Source: Marinomonas atlantica
Lineage (GTDB): Bacteria; Pseudomonadota; Gammaproteobacteria; Pseudomonadales; Marinomonadaceae
DNA length: 64,000 nucleotides
NCBI RefSeq assembly: GCF_001639725.1
Contig: NZ_LTAW01000005.1
Location: forward strand, 1 to 64,000
Direction: 5' to 3'
Shown: in pieces, positions 52,500 to 59,794 of the stretch
How the letters are laid out: each line of letters starts with the position of its first letter
How positions within the stretch are numbered: position 1 is the first letter of the stretch
Program-made: the position numbers and the translations under genes
The notes under the pieces: model-generated
Database searches by the model: none
The model's input: only the letters and a program-made list of their open reading frames with translations
Told to the model about the DNA's origin: nothing

Positions 52500-52637
52500 C
52501 TAATACGGTGCGCCTTTCGAATTATGAAAACGAATGAAATAACGAATCCAGTATAAGTAGGATTTATCCGTTTTCATGCTGTAGCTACGTATAAGCAACT
52601 TGCTTCGAAGGTAATTCATAAAAGGGCTGGAAGACAT
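52500..52637 (-). pseudogene. intI: Integron integrase (intI) N-terminal remnant
   Basis: ATG 52637 opens a 45-codon frame: MSSSPFMNYLRSKLLIRSYS, then MKTDKSYLYWIRYFIRFHNS and KGAPY, ended by TAG. The pattern Y-S-x-K-T-x-x-S-Y-x-x-W-I-R-x-F-I-x-F-H is the N-terminal (arm-binding) signature of integron integrases. The rest, with the R-H-R-Y catalytic residues and the integron-specific patch, is gone. The frame breaks off next to the repeat cluster at 52321-52486, as if an element or deletion removed it. It points away from the cassettes, exactly as intI does in integrons. GGAG precedes the start. Confidence 0.8.
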
Positions 52638-52667
52638 CACACACTCCTTGTGGATATTTTTACAAAA

Positions 52668-52681
52668 CTGTATATATACAG
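52668..52681. promoter_or_regulatory. LexA-like palindrome upstream of the intI remnant
   Basis: CTGTATATATACAG, inside the 18-bp palindrome AACTGTATATATACAGTT, is 30 bp upstream of the intI start. Integron integrase genes are under LexA control (established). The spacing is N6, not the canonical N8, so this site is short by two bases and may have decayed. Confidence 0.5.
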
Positions 52682-52829
52682 TTTATTTTTGCCTTCGCAA
52701 GTTGTTTGCCTGTTTTCATAATCTGAGTGTGGTTCAGTTTCTCGATTTGTCATAGAAGCGTCAACGAAAAAGTATTAAGATCAATAACTAACCAATATCG
52801 CAGCCAGAATAACGTGCTATGGACAACTG

Positions 52830-52971
52830 ATATAACGCGCATTCTCGATTTCATGTTTTGAATTGCTATGGGGTAAGCTAGGAAAATGTTTTTAAAACAG
52901 AGCATTAGAGTGTTTTTCCTGAGCTTTCCAGCACTGCGTAAACACGCATGCGCACTATTAAAATGTTAACC
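52830..52971 (+). other. Candidate integron attachment site before the first cassette
   Basis: GTTAACC (52965-52971) resembles the GTTRRRY recombination core, 14 bp before the first cassette gene. Upstream are ATATAAC (52830-52836) and a long imperfect stem: AAGCTAGGAAAA (52875-52886) against TTTTCCT-G-AGCTT (52914-52926), with GCGCAT and ATGCGC further out. By position it should be attI; by fold it looks like an attC of VCR size left by a lost cassette. Confidence 0.4.
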
Positions 52972-52984
52972 CCCAAGGAAGATT

Positions 52985-54448
52985 ATGAGCGTCAAATTAA
53001 TATTCTCAGAATACTTTGAAATAGAAGAAAAAGAGTTGGATGATCATGGCGCTCTGAATATATGTTTAACTTCAGATTTGCCGCTGTTTATCGATCCATT
53101 CCTACTGTTTGCATCAGATAAGCCAGAGTATAAAGAGCAACATGACAAAATCGTTTCCCATCTGATTTTACTAAAAGAGATTGCAGTAAATGAGGGAGAC
53201 GGTGCAAATGCAAACCTCTTCAAATTTCCAGAGATAAAGCAAAACTGGCTTGGCCTCTGTAAGTATGGGAATAATGGCAAGGGTCTAGGCGAAAAATTTG
53301 CTAAAGATATAATTGCAGCGTTCAACGGATTCTATTCAAATTTCGGCGAAGAGACGATTTCATCTGCTACTCACATTGAGAAGCTGACTCTTGTAGGTGC
53401 GGGAATTGGAAAAGACTTTATTAGTGACTTCGCCACTAATTTAATGCTCGAATACCTATTAGAATACACGCAAAGTTTTGCCAGAAAATCATTGCAACCC
53501 CATCAAAGAAAAGTTTTCAGCGTTAGATGTTCTTATGATGAAAACCTGATGATATGGAAGCCAAAAGAATATGAGTTACCATATTTCCACCTTGAGAAAG
53601 GTGGGGATTTTATACTGCTTACCCCTCTAGACATACTTACAAAAGATGAAGCATTTATATGTCATAGTGAACTTTCGGGTGATTTCAGAAGAATAGCTAG
53701 CTCAATCGGTAATGCTGCATTGCGCGAATCTGTAAACTCATACTTCCTTAAAGCTTTGCCAATTTCACCTAAGAAAAAAGATATTGAGTACGCCGTATCA
53801 AAAACAATAAATGAATTTCCAGAGATTCTGGACTATTACATAAAGCAAAAAGAAGACAAAAAAGACCAATCCACGAAAATATCAAAAGAGAAAATTGAAA
53901 AAATACGCGGCGAGCTTATCAATACCCTTTCACTTTTCTGTGAAAATCTACTCGAATCTAGTGATTTCTTCGAAGTTAAACCTAATAGCTACGACGAAGC
54001 TCTACAAAGAGCCAATTTCCTTAAAGACAATATAGAAAATAATGACGGGTACAGAATTTTCTATCAAAAAGGAAAGCCTATTGCTTCCGAAGATACTATT
54101 CAGCGTGTGTTTAGATTGACTTGGTACGCCTCTCCGTATGACGTAAACTCTGAAGTCAACAACGGTCGAGGTCCTGCGGACTATAAGGTTTCTTTTGGTA
54201 GTGGCGACTCGACAATTATTGAGTTTAAGTTAGCCCGATCTTCATCGCTGAAAAATAATCTTAAAAATCAAACAGAGATATACAAAAAGGCATCTAAATC
54301 TATCTCCGATATCAAAGTAATCCTCTGCTACACGAAGTCAGAGGTAGCAAAAGTAGATAGAATTCTAAAGGCTATGGAACAACAAGGAGCTGAAAATATA
54401 GTGATAATTGATGCATCACCAAAAGTGTCAGCGTCAAAGGTTGTCTAG
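52985..54448 (+). CDS. Integron cassette 1: PD-(D/E)XK-like nuclease, likely defence
   Basis: A 487-residue cytoplasmic protein. The C-terminal 95 residues contain a PD-(D/E)XK-type core: D399 in GRGPADYKVSFG, then E413-x-K415 in TIIEFKLARS, with a following helix NQTEIYKKAS and strand KVILCYT. The N-terminal 390 residues (LTSDLPLFIDPFLLFASDKPEY) are of a type I cannot name, but the pairing with a nuclease fold is common in phage-defence proteins. AAGGAAG precedes the ATG. Base composition is more AT-rich than flanking genes. The stop runs directly into an attC site, as in integron cassettes. Confidence 0.7.
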   Translation: MSVKLIFSEYFEIEEKELDDHGALNICLTSDLPLFIDPFLLFASDKPEYKEQHDKIVSHLILLKEIAVNEGDGANANLFKFPEIKQNWLGLCKYGNNGKGLGEKFAKDIIAAFNGFYSNFGEETISSATHIEKLTLVGAGIGKDFISDFATNLMLEYLLEYTQSFARKSLQPHQRKVFSVRCSYDENLMIWKPKEYELPYFHLEKGGDFILLTPLDILTKDEAFICHSELSGDFRRIASSIGNAALRESVNSYFLKALPISPKKKDIEYAVSKTINEFPEILDYYIKQKEDKKDQSTKISKEKIEKIRGELINTLSLFCENLLESSDFFEVKPNSYDEALQRANFLKDNIENNDGYRIFYQKGKPIASEDTIQRVFRLTWYASPYDVNSEVNNGRGPADYKVSFGSGDSTIIEFKLARSSSLKNNLKNQTEIYKKASKSISDIKVILCYTKSEVAKVDRILKAMEQQGAENIVIIDASPKVSASKVV

Positions 54449-54520
54449 GGTTAACAAGGCGCTGCTGTCGGACAGATTTTCCGCTGCGCTCCAAATTTGC
54501 CGCAGAGCGCGGCGTTAGGC
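54449..54520 (+). other. attC site of cassette 1
   Basis: It runs from GGTTAAC to the R' core GTTAGGC. The two arms align as imperfect inverted repeats (GGCGCTGCTGTCGGACAGATTT against AAATTTGCCGCAGAGCGC) with unpaired bases on one side, as in attC hairpins. It is 72 bp long and starts at the base after the cassette 1 stop. Confidence 0.8.
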
Positions 54521-54562
54521 TTCAAAAATATTCAAATTAGGAGGTGTGTTTTGGAGGAGAGT

Positions 54563-55330
54563 ATGAATAAGAAAAAAGAATCAAATGGATTTTTTCATTT
54601 TGTTACAGAGTTGAGCGTAATCCAAACCTTAGTGTTAACTGCAATTGCAGTTTTGTTTCCGACATTTAAGAATGTCGACTTTTTTGGTAGGCTGAAATCC
54701 TTAGATTTTGATGGGTTGATGCTCTATCAGGGCTTGTTTGCATCCATAGCTGTTGTGTCGGCATTTCTTATTTTATACATAGTTAGTAAGCTTGCAGCAT
54801 CTTCTACCGCTTGTACTACATTTAAGAAATATTTCTACTACGTATTAACCTTTTCGCTTATTTTTATCTTTTCACTGAGTCTTAGAGAATTTTATGCCCC
54901 AACTTCTTCATTAACATCTTATATAGTTGGTAAAGAAATGAAGGTCAATTATGGTTTGGTTCAAGTTGAATCAGGGCTGGAGTATGAGGTTCAGAGTTGC
55001 TCCAGATCTGGTACGCTAATCCAATGTGACCTGAAAGTTTCCAATAAAACGGACGAGGATTATAATGTTTCTAGGTTTGATCGTGTTTTCTTGTATGACC
55101 AGAGAAATAATCAAGGGGCTCGCGAAAAAGTGATCTTTGATAATAAAGGAGTTGGACGTTGGGAAAAAATTCACTTGACTAAAAAGTCTTCTGCCAACTT
55201 AGTTCTATATTTTAAAATGTCTGCCAAATCAAATTCCAATCTGGTTAAAAAACTTCAGATTAACTTTCACTATTTTGGGGCAGATCGTTCAGTTACGTTT
55301 AGGAACTTGAAGCTAGAGTCTGCACAATAA
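54563..55330 (+). CDS. Integron cassette 2: membrane protein of unknown function
   Basis: A 255-residue protein with three transmembrane segments in the first 110 residues (LSVIQTLVLTAIAVLF, GLFASIAVVSAFLILYIV, YYVLTFSLIFIFSLSL) and an external domain of about 140 residues, rich in beta strands and with two close cysteines (SCSRSGTLIQC). No family recognised. GGAGGA lies 6 bp before ATG 54563; an upstream in-frame start lies inside the attC and is rejected. It follows attC 1 by 43 bp and ends 2 bp before attC 2. AT-rich like its neighbours. Confidence 0.75.
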   Translation: MNKKKESNGFFHFVTELSVIQTLVLTAIAVLFPTFKNVDFFGRLKSLDFDGLMLYQGLFASIAVVSAFLILYIVSKLAASSTACTTFKKYFYYVLTFSLIFIFSLSLREFYAPTSSLTSYIVGKEMKVNYGLVQVESGLEYEVQSCSRSGTLIQCDLKVSNKTDEDYNVSRFDRVFLYDQRNNQGAREKVIFDNKGVGRWEKIHLTKKSSANLVLYFKMSAKSNSNLVKKLQINFHYFGADRSVTFRNLKLESAQ

Positions 55331-55332
55331 AA

Positions 55333-55442
55333 GCCTAACAAACCCATCAAGCCGACCTCCTTTCGTTACCATTTTTGGGATTGGCGCGAGCGCCAGCCCC
55401 AAAAATGGCTCTGATTTTCTGCGGCTTATGGGAGCGTTATGC
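55333..55442 (+). other. attC site of cassette 2
   Basis: GCCTAAC (55333-55339) and GTTATGC (55436-55442) are the R'' and R' cores. Between them are a long symmetrical fold: CCATTTTTGGG pairs with CCCAAAAATGG (11 bp), TGGCGC with GCGCCA inside it, and AGCCG with CGGCT outside. It is 110 bp long, in the size range of chromosomal attC sites. Confidence 0.85.
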
Positions 55443-55456
55443 CTTAAGGAGAAATT

Positions 55457-55975
55457 GTGACGATTCTCGATGAAATTGAAACGGAGACTTGGCACATCTT
55501 GACATCAATCTACACGCATCAGCGGTTGATGGAAGGGCTCACAAAAGCCGGAACAAGATATGATTTGGCAAACCAACTTGTAGCCCTCAATGCATTGCTA
55601 GAAATGCTGGTGATACGCATAGCTCGCCTTGCAGATAAACGGAAAGATGCAAGGTCTGTATCAATGCTCATAAAACGAGGTTCTTTTCCAGCCCCTGCTC
55701 AGGCAGTGAAAGACGCAGCAGATAAATTTCTTTTACTCGCTGAGCCCGTAGTCAAGATGCGACATGAGCGAGTTGCGCATATGAAACCAGGAGTACTAAG
55801 CAGCTATGATCCTCAAGACCTTCCTGTTGAAGCTCTAAGAGCGGCAGAATCCCTTGTAAATCTAATAGATATTGCTAGAGGGCAGCCTCTTTCCTATAAA
55901 TACAAGGTCGGTTCCATGGAGTCCGTCATTGACTTGCGAGCATCATTGACTGCTGGTGAGTTGGTCACGGCATAA
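55457..55975 (+). CDS. Integron cassette 3: helical HEPN/AbiU2-like protein
   Basis: A 172-residue, mostly helical protein with a GTG start behind AAGGAG (the ribosome site decides the start). Near residue 100 it has MRHERVAHMK, matching the R-x4-6-H motif of HEPN RNases, in the local form (RNxRxxH) seen in the AbiU2 group. HEPN proteins cut RNA and often serve in toxin-antitoxin or phage-abortive systems (established). The first 60 residues form two long helices (LANQLVALNALLEMLVIRIAR), as in HEPN bundles. No antitoxin is adjacent. Its stop overlaps the attC of the cassette. Confidence 0.6.
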   Translation: MTILDEIETETWHILTSIYTHQRLMEGLTKAGTRYDLANQLVALNALLEMLVIRIARLADKRKDARSVSMLIKRGSFPAPAQAVKDAADKFLLLAEPVVKMRHERVAHMKPGVLSSYDPQDLPVEALRAAESLVNLIDIARGQPLSYKYKVGSMESVIDLRASLTAGELVTA

Positions 55976-56044
55976 CAAATCAATTAACTACGCGCCTTTG
56001 GCGCCGGACGCAGCAAAGCTGCGCCGGTTATTGAGGCGCTATGC
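55970..56044 (+). other. attC site of cassette 3
   Basis: GCATAAC (overlapping the gene stop) and GCTATGC are the cores, with one mismatch from GTTATGC. CCGGACGCAGC pairs with GCTGCGCCGG around AAA with one extrahelical A, and CAATTAAC pairs loosely with GGTTATTG. It is 75 bp long. Confidence 0.72.
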
Positions 56045-56107
56045 GTACGGCCATGTTTAGCTAATCATGCTTATGTTAAAGTTCTCATTTTAAAATTGGA
56101 TTACAAA

Positions 56108-56659
56108 ATGAGCGATGAGCATTTTCAAGGCAAATATGAGGTAGAGCTTAAGTACCGCATTGAGTCGAAGACTAATTTTTTGAATGTTTTGAAACATATA
56201 CCCCATGAAATCATGCTTGAGGATAATTTAGAATCCGACTGTTATTTTGATACACCTAATAAATCATTGTACAGTCAGAATAAGAGCGTCTGTATTCGTA
56301 CTATGAATCCATCAGGTATAAAGCTTTGGATTGTTAAAGGCCCAGAAGGTGACCGGTGTGAAGCGACTAATATTACTGATGCGGAAAGTGCTAAAAGTAT
56401 GCTTGAAACGATGGGGTATGAAATTACATTGAAAGCGACCAAAACTCGAAGTATCTATTTTATCGGTAAGTTTCATATCACGGTTGATACTTTGGATGAC
56501 ATTGGCGACTTTGCTGAGTTCGCCATCATGACAGATGATGAATCGATGTTAAGTGCTTATAAATCAGAACTTGAAACCCTAGCTAGTAAGTTTGGGTTAA
56601 CAGAATCAGCATTGCAGACTAAATCCTATAAACAGATGTTCGCGGAAAAATACGCATAA
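56108..56659 (+). CDS. Integron cassette 4: CYTH-domain protein
   Basis: A 183-residue CYTH-fold protein (class IV adenylate cyclase, thiamine triphosphatase, tripolyphosphatase superfamily). The signature E-x-E-x-K is E11-V-E13-L-K15. Other beta-tunnel residues are seen in YFDTPNKSLYSQNKSVCIRTM, LWIVKGPEGDRCEA and KTRSIYF, and ITVDTLDDIGDFAEFAI holds the last acidic pair. It is the CyaB/class IV type by length. In cassette context it may hydrolyse or make a nucleotide signal; this is open. ATG 56108 is chosen over an upstream TTG (56096). Confidence 0.8.
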   Translation: MSDEHFQGKYEVELKYRIESKTNFLNVLKHIPHEIMLEDNLESDCYFDTPNKSLYSQNKSVCIRTMNPSGIKLWIVKGPEGDRCEATNITDAESAKSMLETMGYEITLKATKTRSIYFIGKFHITVDTLDDIGDFAEFAIMTDDESMLSAYKSELETLASKFGLTESALQTKSYKQMFAEKYA

Positions 56660-56665
56660 AAAAGC

Positions 56666-56778
56666 GTTTAAGGCAGATTAGCAACGCTCTGCATTCTCAG
56701 TTTGCTCTGCATTTAGTGTGTACTTCACAATGGTTAGGTTACTTAGTATGTTGCTCACTACTTAATGCGGTGTTAAAC
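56666..56778 (+). other. Probable attC site of cassette 4
   Basis: GTTTAAG (56666-56672) and GTTAAAC (56772-56778) could be the cores. The arms share GTTTAA, GC-A-TTA and GCAAC blocks in inverted order, but pairing is looser than in the other three sites. It lies 6 bp after the gene stop and is 113 bp long. It would be the end of the array. Confidence 0.45.
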
Positions 56779-57042
56779 GTAATCATTAGGATGTACCGTA
56801 CCGTACGTGATTTCAGATTGTTAAAATTATGAGTCGACCAAAAAATCTATTCTAGATATTTTTAGTTCTGAACCTAATTATTAACTTGCTCTGGCGCGAT
56901 CTGTGTTTGAGCCATTTAGGTAACCACTCTGGGTTACAATAGACTGCTTTCAAATCCTCACCTGACTGTTTCCCGAGCTGAATCTTTACGACTCTTTTTT
57001 CACTCAAGAGTACTTGCCCCAGTTCGGCTTACACACTTCCCA
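56779..57042. other. Region after the last cassette, no gene seen
   Basis: About 260 bp without a convincing frame, in the gap between the integron array and the 49-bp repeat. It may be worn-down cassette or insertion sequence DNA. Confidence 0.4.
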
Positions 57043-57091
57043 TCTTTTTGATTCCTGCTCTTTACTAGAGGCTTTAACAAAAAATCATAGG
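57043..57091 (+). repeat. 49-bp direct repeat, left copy
   Basis: An exact copy of 57977-58025, beginning TCTTTTTGATTCCTGCTC and ending AAAAATCATAGG. The two copies frame the hemerythrin gene. Confidence 0.95.
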
Positions 57092-57099
57092 AACCATTA

Positions 57100-57137
57100 G
57101 GGTCAGATGAGCATTAAACACTGTGTTCATTTGACTC
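57100..57137 (+). repeat. REP-like palindromic element
   Basis: GGGTCAGATGA (57100-57110) and TCATTTGACTC (57127-57137) are imperfect inverted copies around 16 bp. It has the form of short intergenic palindromes mobilised in trans. The arm GGGTCAGATGA recurs at 57955-57966 (inverted) and at 59541. Confidence 0.7.
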
Positions 57138-57242
57138 TAAAGATTACTAAAGATTAGCAAGTGATCTTTGCTGCTGTACCCCATCATGCTTGAGTGCTGG
57201 GGTGGCCTACCATCGAACTAGTCGTTAGATGGTTGATCGGTG

Positions 57243-57773
57243 TTATGACTGTTTCACTGTTTGCACAGGTTCCTCGACGTAGTCGTCAACATCTTTGTTT
57301 TTGACAGCCACGCCGGTTAGATGATTACTTTGAAACTCAAGGAATTGGACACCCAGTTTATGGCGTACTTCAAGAGAGTTGCGCTGACGGAAATCCACGA
57401 GGCATTGGCGCTCTTCTTCGCCCATGTGATCGCTATTGGCTACTTCGCAGTCTGCGACGGCTGAAAACCAATCTGGTGACCCTACTTCATAGTTCTGTAC
57501 CTTTTCACCTGTATCCCGAATGTCATTGTGATCGCCAATGGCGTCGCGCGTTTCGTCTTCTGCATCATCGGCATCGGCTGCGCCAGTCCCAGTTTTCAAT
57601 AAGTCAGGGTAGAAAAAACGTTCTTCGGCTTCGGCATGAGTATCTAGCAAATCTTTTAAGCGCCCCCACACTGCGGCCAGTGCGTCGGTTTCGCTTGGGT
57701 CAATTTCGCTAATCGCGGCAAACAGTCGGCGCTGTTCGGCATGATCGTCTAAAATAATCTGTGTAACGTCCAT
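57243..57773 (-). CDS. Hemerythrin domain protein
   Basis: A 176-residue four-helix protein with the hemerythrin histidine pattern: DDHAEQRR (His 11), DTHAEAEERFFYP, GDHNDIRDTG and NSDHMGEEE. These bind a di-iron centre and so O2, NO or iron. The central helices are joined by an acidic linker (AADADDAEDE). It is GC-richer than the cassettes beside it and is enclosed by 49-bp direct repeats and REP-like arms, which suggests it arrived as a unit. Role: probable iron or oxygen/NO handling, not shown. Confidence 0.85.
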   Translation of the reverse strand: MDVTQIILDDHAEQRRLFAAISEIDPSETDALAAVWGRLKDLLDTHAEAEERFFYPDLLKTGTGAADADDAEDETRDAIGDHNDIRDTGEKVQNYEVGSPDWFSAVADCEVANSDHMGEEERQCLVDFRQRNSLEVRHKLGVQFLEFQSNHLTGVAVKNKDVDDYVEEPVQTVKQS

Positions 57774-57954
57774 AGTTGATCCTTGTGTTTTTTTGAATGG
57801 CTTTTAAGTGAAGGCTAATTGACACCTCATTTTTTAGAGCTCTTCTTTTACGTGATTTTTTGAAGCCATTTATTGTTAAAGAAGACAGCAAAAGAAGTTA
57901 CACCCCATACAGGTACGCTTTAAAACACAATTTAGATTGCTCGGTATTTCAATT

Positions 57955-57966
57955 TCATCTGACTCC
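57955..57966 (-). repeat. Inverted REP-like arm right of hemerythrin
   Basis: TCATCTGACTCC is the inverse of the GGGTCAGATGA arm at 57100. With the left arm it makes a pair of inverted repeats facing each other around the hemerythrin gene, just inside the 49-bp direct repeats. Confidence 0.65.
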
Positions 57967-57976
57967 AATAGAGGCT

Positions 57977-58025
57977 TCTTTTTGATTCCTGCTCTTTACT
58001 AGAGGCTTTAACAAAAAATCATAGG
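57977..58025 (+). repeat. 49-bp direct repeat, right copy
   Basis: Exact copy of 57043-57091, 10 bp to the right of the inverted REP-like arm. Confidence 0.95.
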
Positions 58026-58117
58026 TTTGTTATGGTGAAGGAAAGAATGAGTAAGCGATGATCTACCTGTCTACTTTTCTATAAGGGTTGATATCCTGTC
58101 TCTTACACGATTTACCT

Positions 58118-58151
58118 TAAGGTATCAGAGCAAAACGGTTTTGATACCTTA
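58118..58151. repeat. 10-bp inverted repeat upstream of acnA
   Basis: TAAGGTATCA (58118-58127) and TGATACCTTA (58142-58151) pair exactly around 14 nt, 90 bp upstream of the acnA start. It could be an operator or a leader hairpin. No other gene is seen in 57774-58239 outside the repeats. Confidence 0.6.
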
Positions 58152-58239
58152 TGCAATCATTATCTTTTTAGCACCCGTCCTCTGCATAGGCGCTGTATTG
58201 TCTATGTTTAGGTCCAGTAACCAAGATAAGGAAGCTACC

Positions 58240-59580
58240 ATGAGTGATACGTTTAATGTAAAAGATACGATCTCGGTTGATGGTAAAGCGCATGCCTACT
58301 ACAGTTTGCCAAAATTGACCGACACCTATGAGAACATCAGTCGATTGCCATACAGCATGAAAATCGTCTTAGAAAACCTATTGCGTAATGAAGACGGTGG
58401 TCAGTCGGTAGGTAAAAACCATATCGAGGCGGTGGCCAATTGGGATGCGGGGGCTGAAGCCTCAAAAGAGATTGCGTTTATGCCAGCGCGTGTGGTATTA
58501 CAAGATTTTACTGGTGTGCCATCGGTGGTGGATCTGGCTGCGATGCGGGATGCGGTGGTGAAGCTTGGCGGTAAAGCGGAGCAAATCAATCCCTTTATCC
58601 CAAGTGAGCTGGTGGTTGATCACTCTGTACAGGTCGATGCTTATGGCCGTGAAGACTCGCTGGATTTAAACGAAAAAATCGAATTTAAACGTAACCAAGA
58701 GCGTTATGAGTTTTTGAATTGGGGTAGTAATGCCTTTAAAAACTTCGTTGTGGTGCCGCCTGCAACGGGTATTGTGCATCAGGTCAACCTAGAGTACCTC
58801 GCTCGCGTGGTGATGGCCTCTGAGGTCGACGGCGAGCTAACGGCTTACCCTGATACCGTGTTTGGTACCGACAGTCATACGACCATGATTAATGGTATTG
58901 GTGTGCTTGGTTGGGGGGGGGGCGGCATCGAAGCGGAAGCGGCCATGCTGGGTCAACCTTCCTCAATGCTGATTCCCCAAGTGGTTGGGTTCGAGCTGAC
59001 CGGGAAATTAACGGAAGGCGTGACCGCCACCGATCTGGTACTGCGTGTGGTTGAAATGCTGCGTTCCCACGGAGTGGTGGGTAAGTTCGTTGAGTTCTTC
59101 GGTGAAGGCTTACACAACATGCCGCTTGCCGATCGTGCCACCATTGCCAATATGGCGCCGGAATATGGGGCGACGTGTGGCATCTTTCCAATAGACCAAA
59201 TGGCGATTGATTACTTGCGACTGTCCGGTCGCGATGAATCTCAAATCAAGCTGGTTGAACAATATGCCAAGAAGCAAGGGCTTTGGCATGATGCCGACAC
59301 GCCAGCCGCAACTTACTCAAGCAAGTTAGAGCTTGATTTATCGTCTGTACAACCTGCCATGGCAGGGCCAAATTTACCGCAGCAGCGCATCAATCTATCG
59401 GATATGCATAAGAAATTTGGGGAAACCCTCGCGCAGATGGCAAAAGGTCGTACCCCTGAAAGTGACGCCAAAGCGCGGTTTGATCACGAGGGTGGAGAGA
59501 AAGAGCAGGCAGAGGACTTAGCGGCTGAGCCAAAACAATTGGGGTCAGATGAAAATAGAGCTCAAATAGAGCTCAAATAG
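58240..59580 (+). pseudogene. acnA: Aconitate hydratase A, 3'-truncated
   Basis: Residues 1-433 match the first half of AcnA (normally about 890 residues): PYSMKIVLENLLRNEDG, ARVVLQDFTGVPSVVDLAAMRDA, TDSHTTMINGIGVLG and ADRATIANMAPEYGATCGIFPID. The frame then enters a REP-like element and stops after 13 unrelated residues. The three cysteines that bind the 4Fe-4S cluster (in SCTNTS and GCTTC regions of AcnA) lie in the missing half, so no activity is possible. A run of ten G at 58913-58922 has changed the conserved W-G-V-G-G to W-G-G-G-G. ATG 58240 has AAGGAAG upstream. Confidence 0.9.
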
Positions 59581-59592
59581 AGCACTGACTCC
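59541..59592 (+). repeat. REP-like element at the acnA break, with 11-bp tandem units
   Basis: GGGGTCAGATGA opens it and TGACTCC closes it, as in the element at 57100. Inside are two copies of AGCTCAAATAG (59559-59569, 59570-59580). The junction with acnA is exactly at the GGGGTCAG arm. Confidence 0.7.
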
Positions 59593-59759
59593 ATACGTAT
59601 TCCCCAGACACATATTATGCTATTTTTTAAATTTCTTATCCTAATGTAATCCATGCTTCATTCAATCCTCAATCCAGCTTGACCTATCGAGTCGGCAGGC
59701 TTGTGTGCCGAGCCTACAGCCCCCAAAACCTGTTGTCACAATCCCTTGTCAAAACTATA

Positions 59760-59775
59760 CTGTATAAATATACAG
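59760..59775. promoter_or_regulatory. LexA (SOS) box of umuD
   Basis: CTGTATAAATATACAG fits CTGT-N8-ACAG exactly, 20 bp upstream of the umuD start. Confidence 0.9.
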
Positions 59776-59794
59776 TATATGGGTTTTGCGCATT

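Noticed and set aside
52668..52681. Perfect LexA box at the intI remnant
   Set aside because: The half-sites are separated by 6 bases, not 8, so it is listed only as LexA-like.
57043..58025. 49-bp repeats as target-site duplications of a transposon
   Set aside because: Too long for a target duplication and no transposase lies between; called direct repeats instead.
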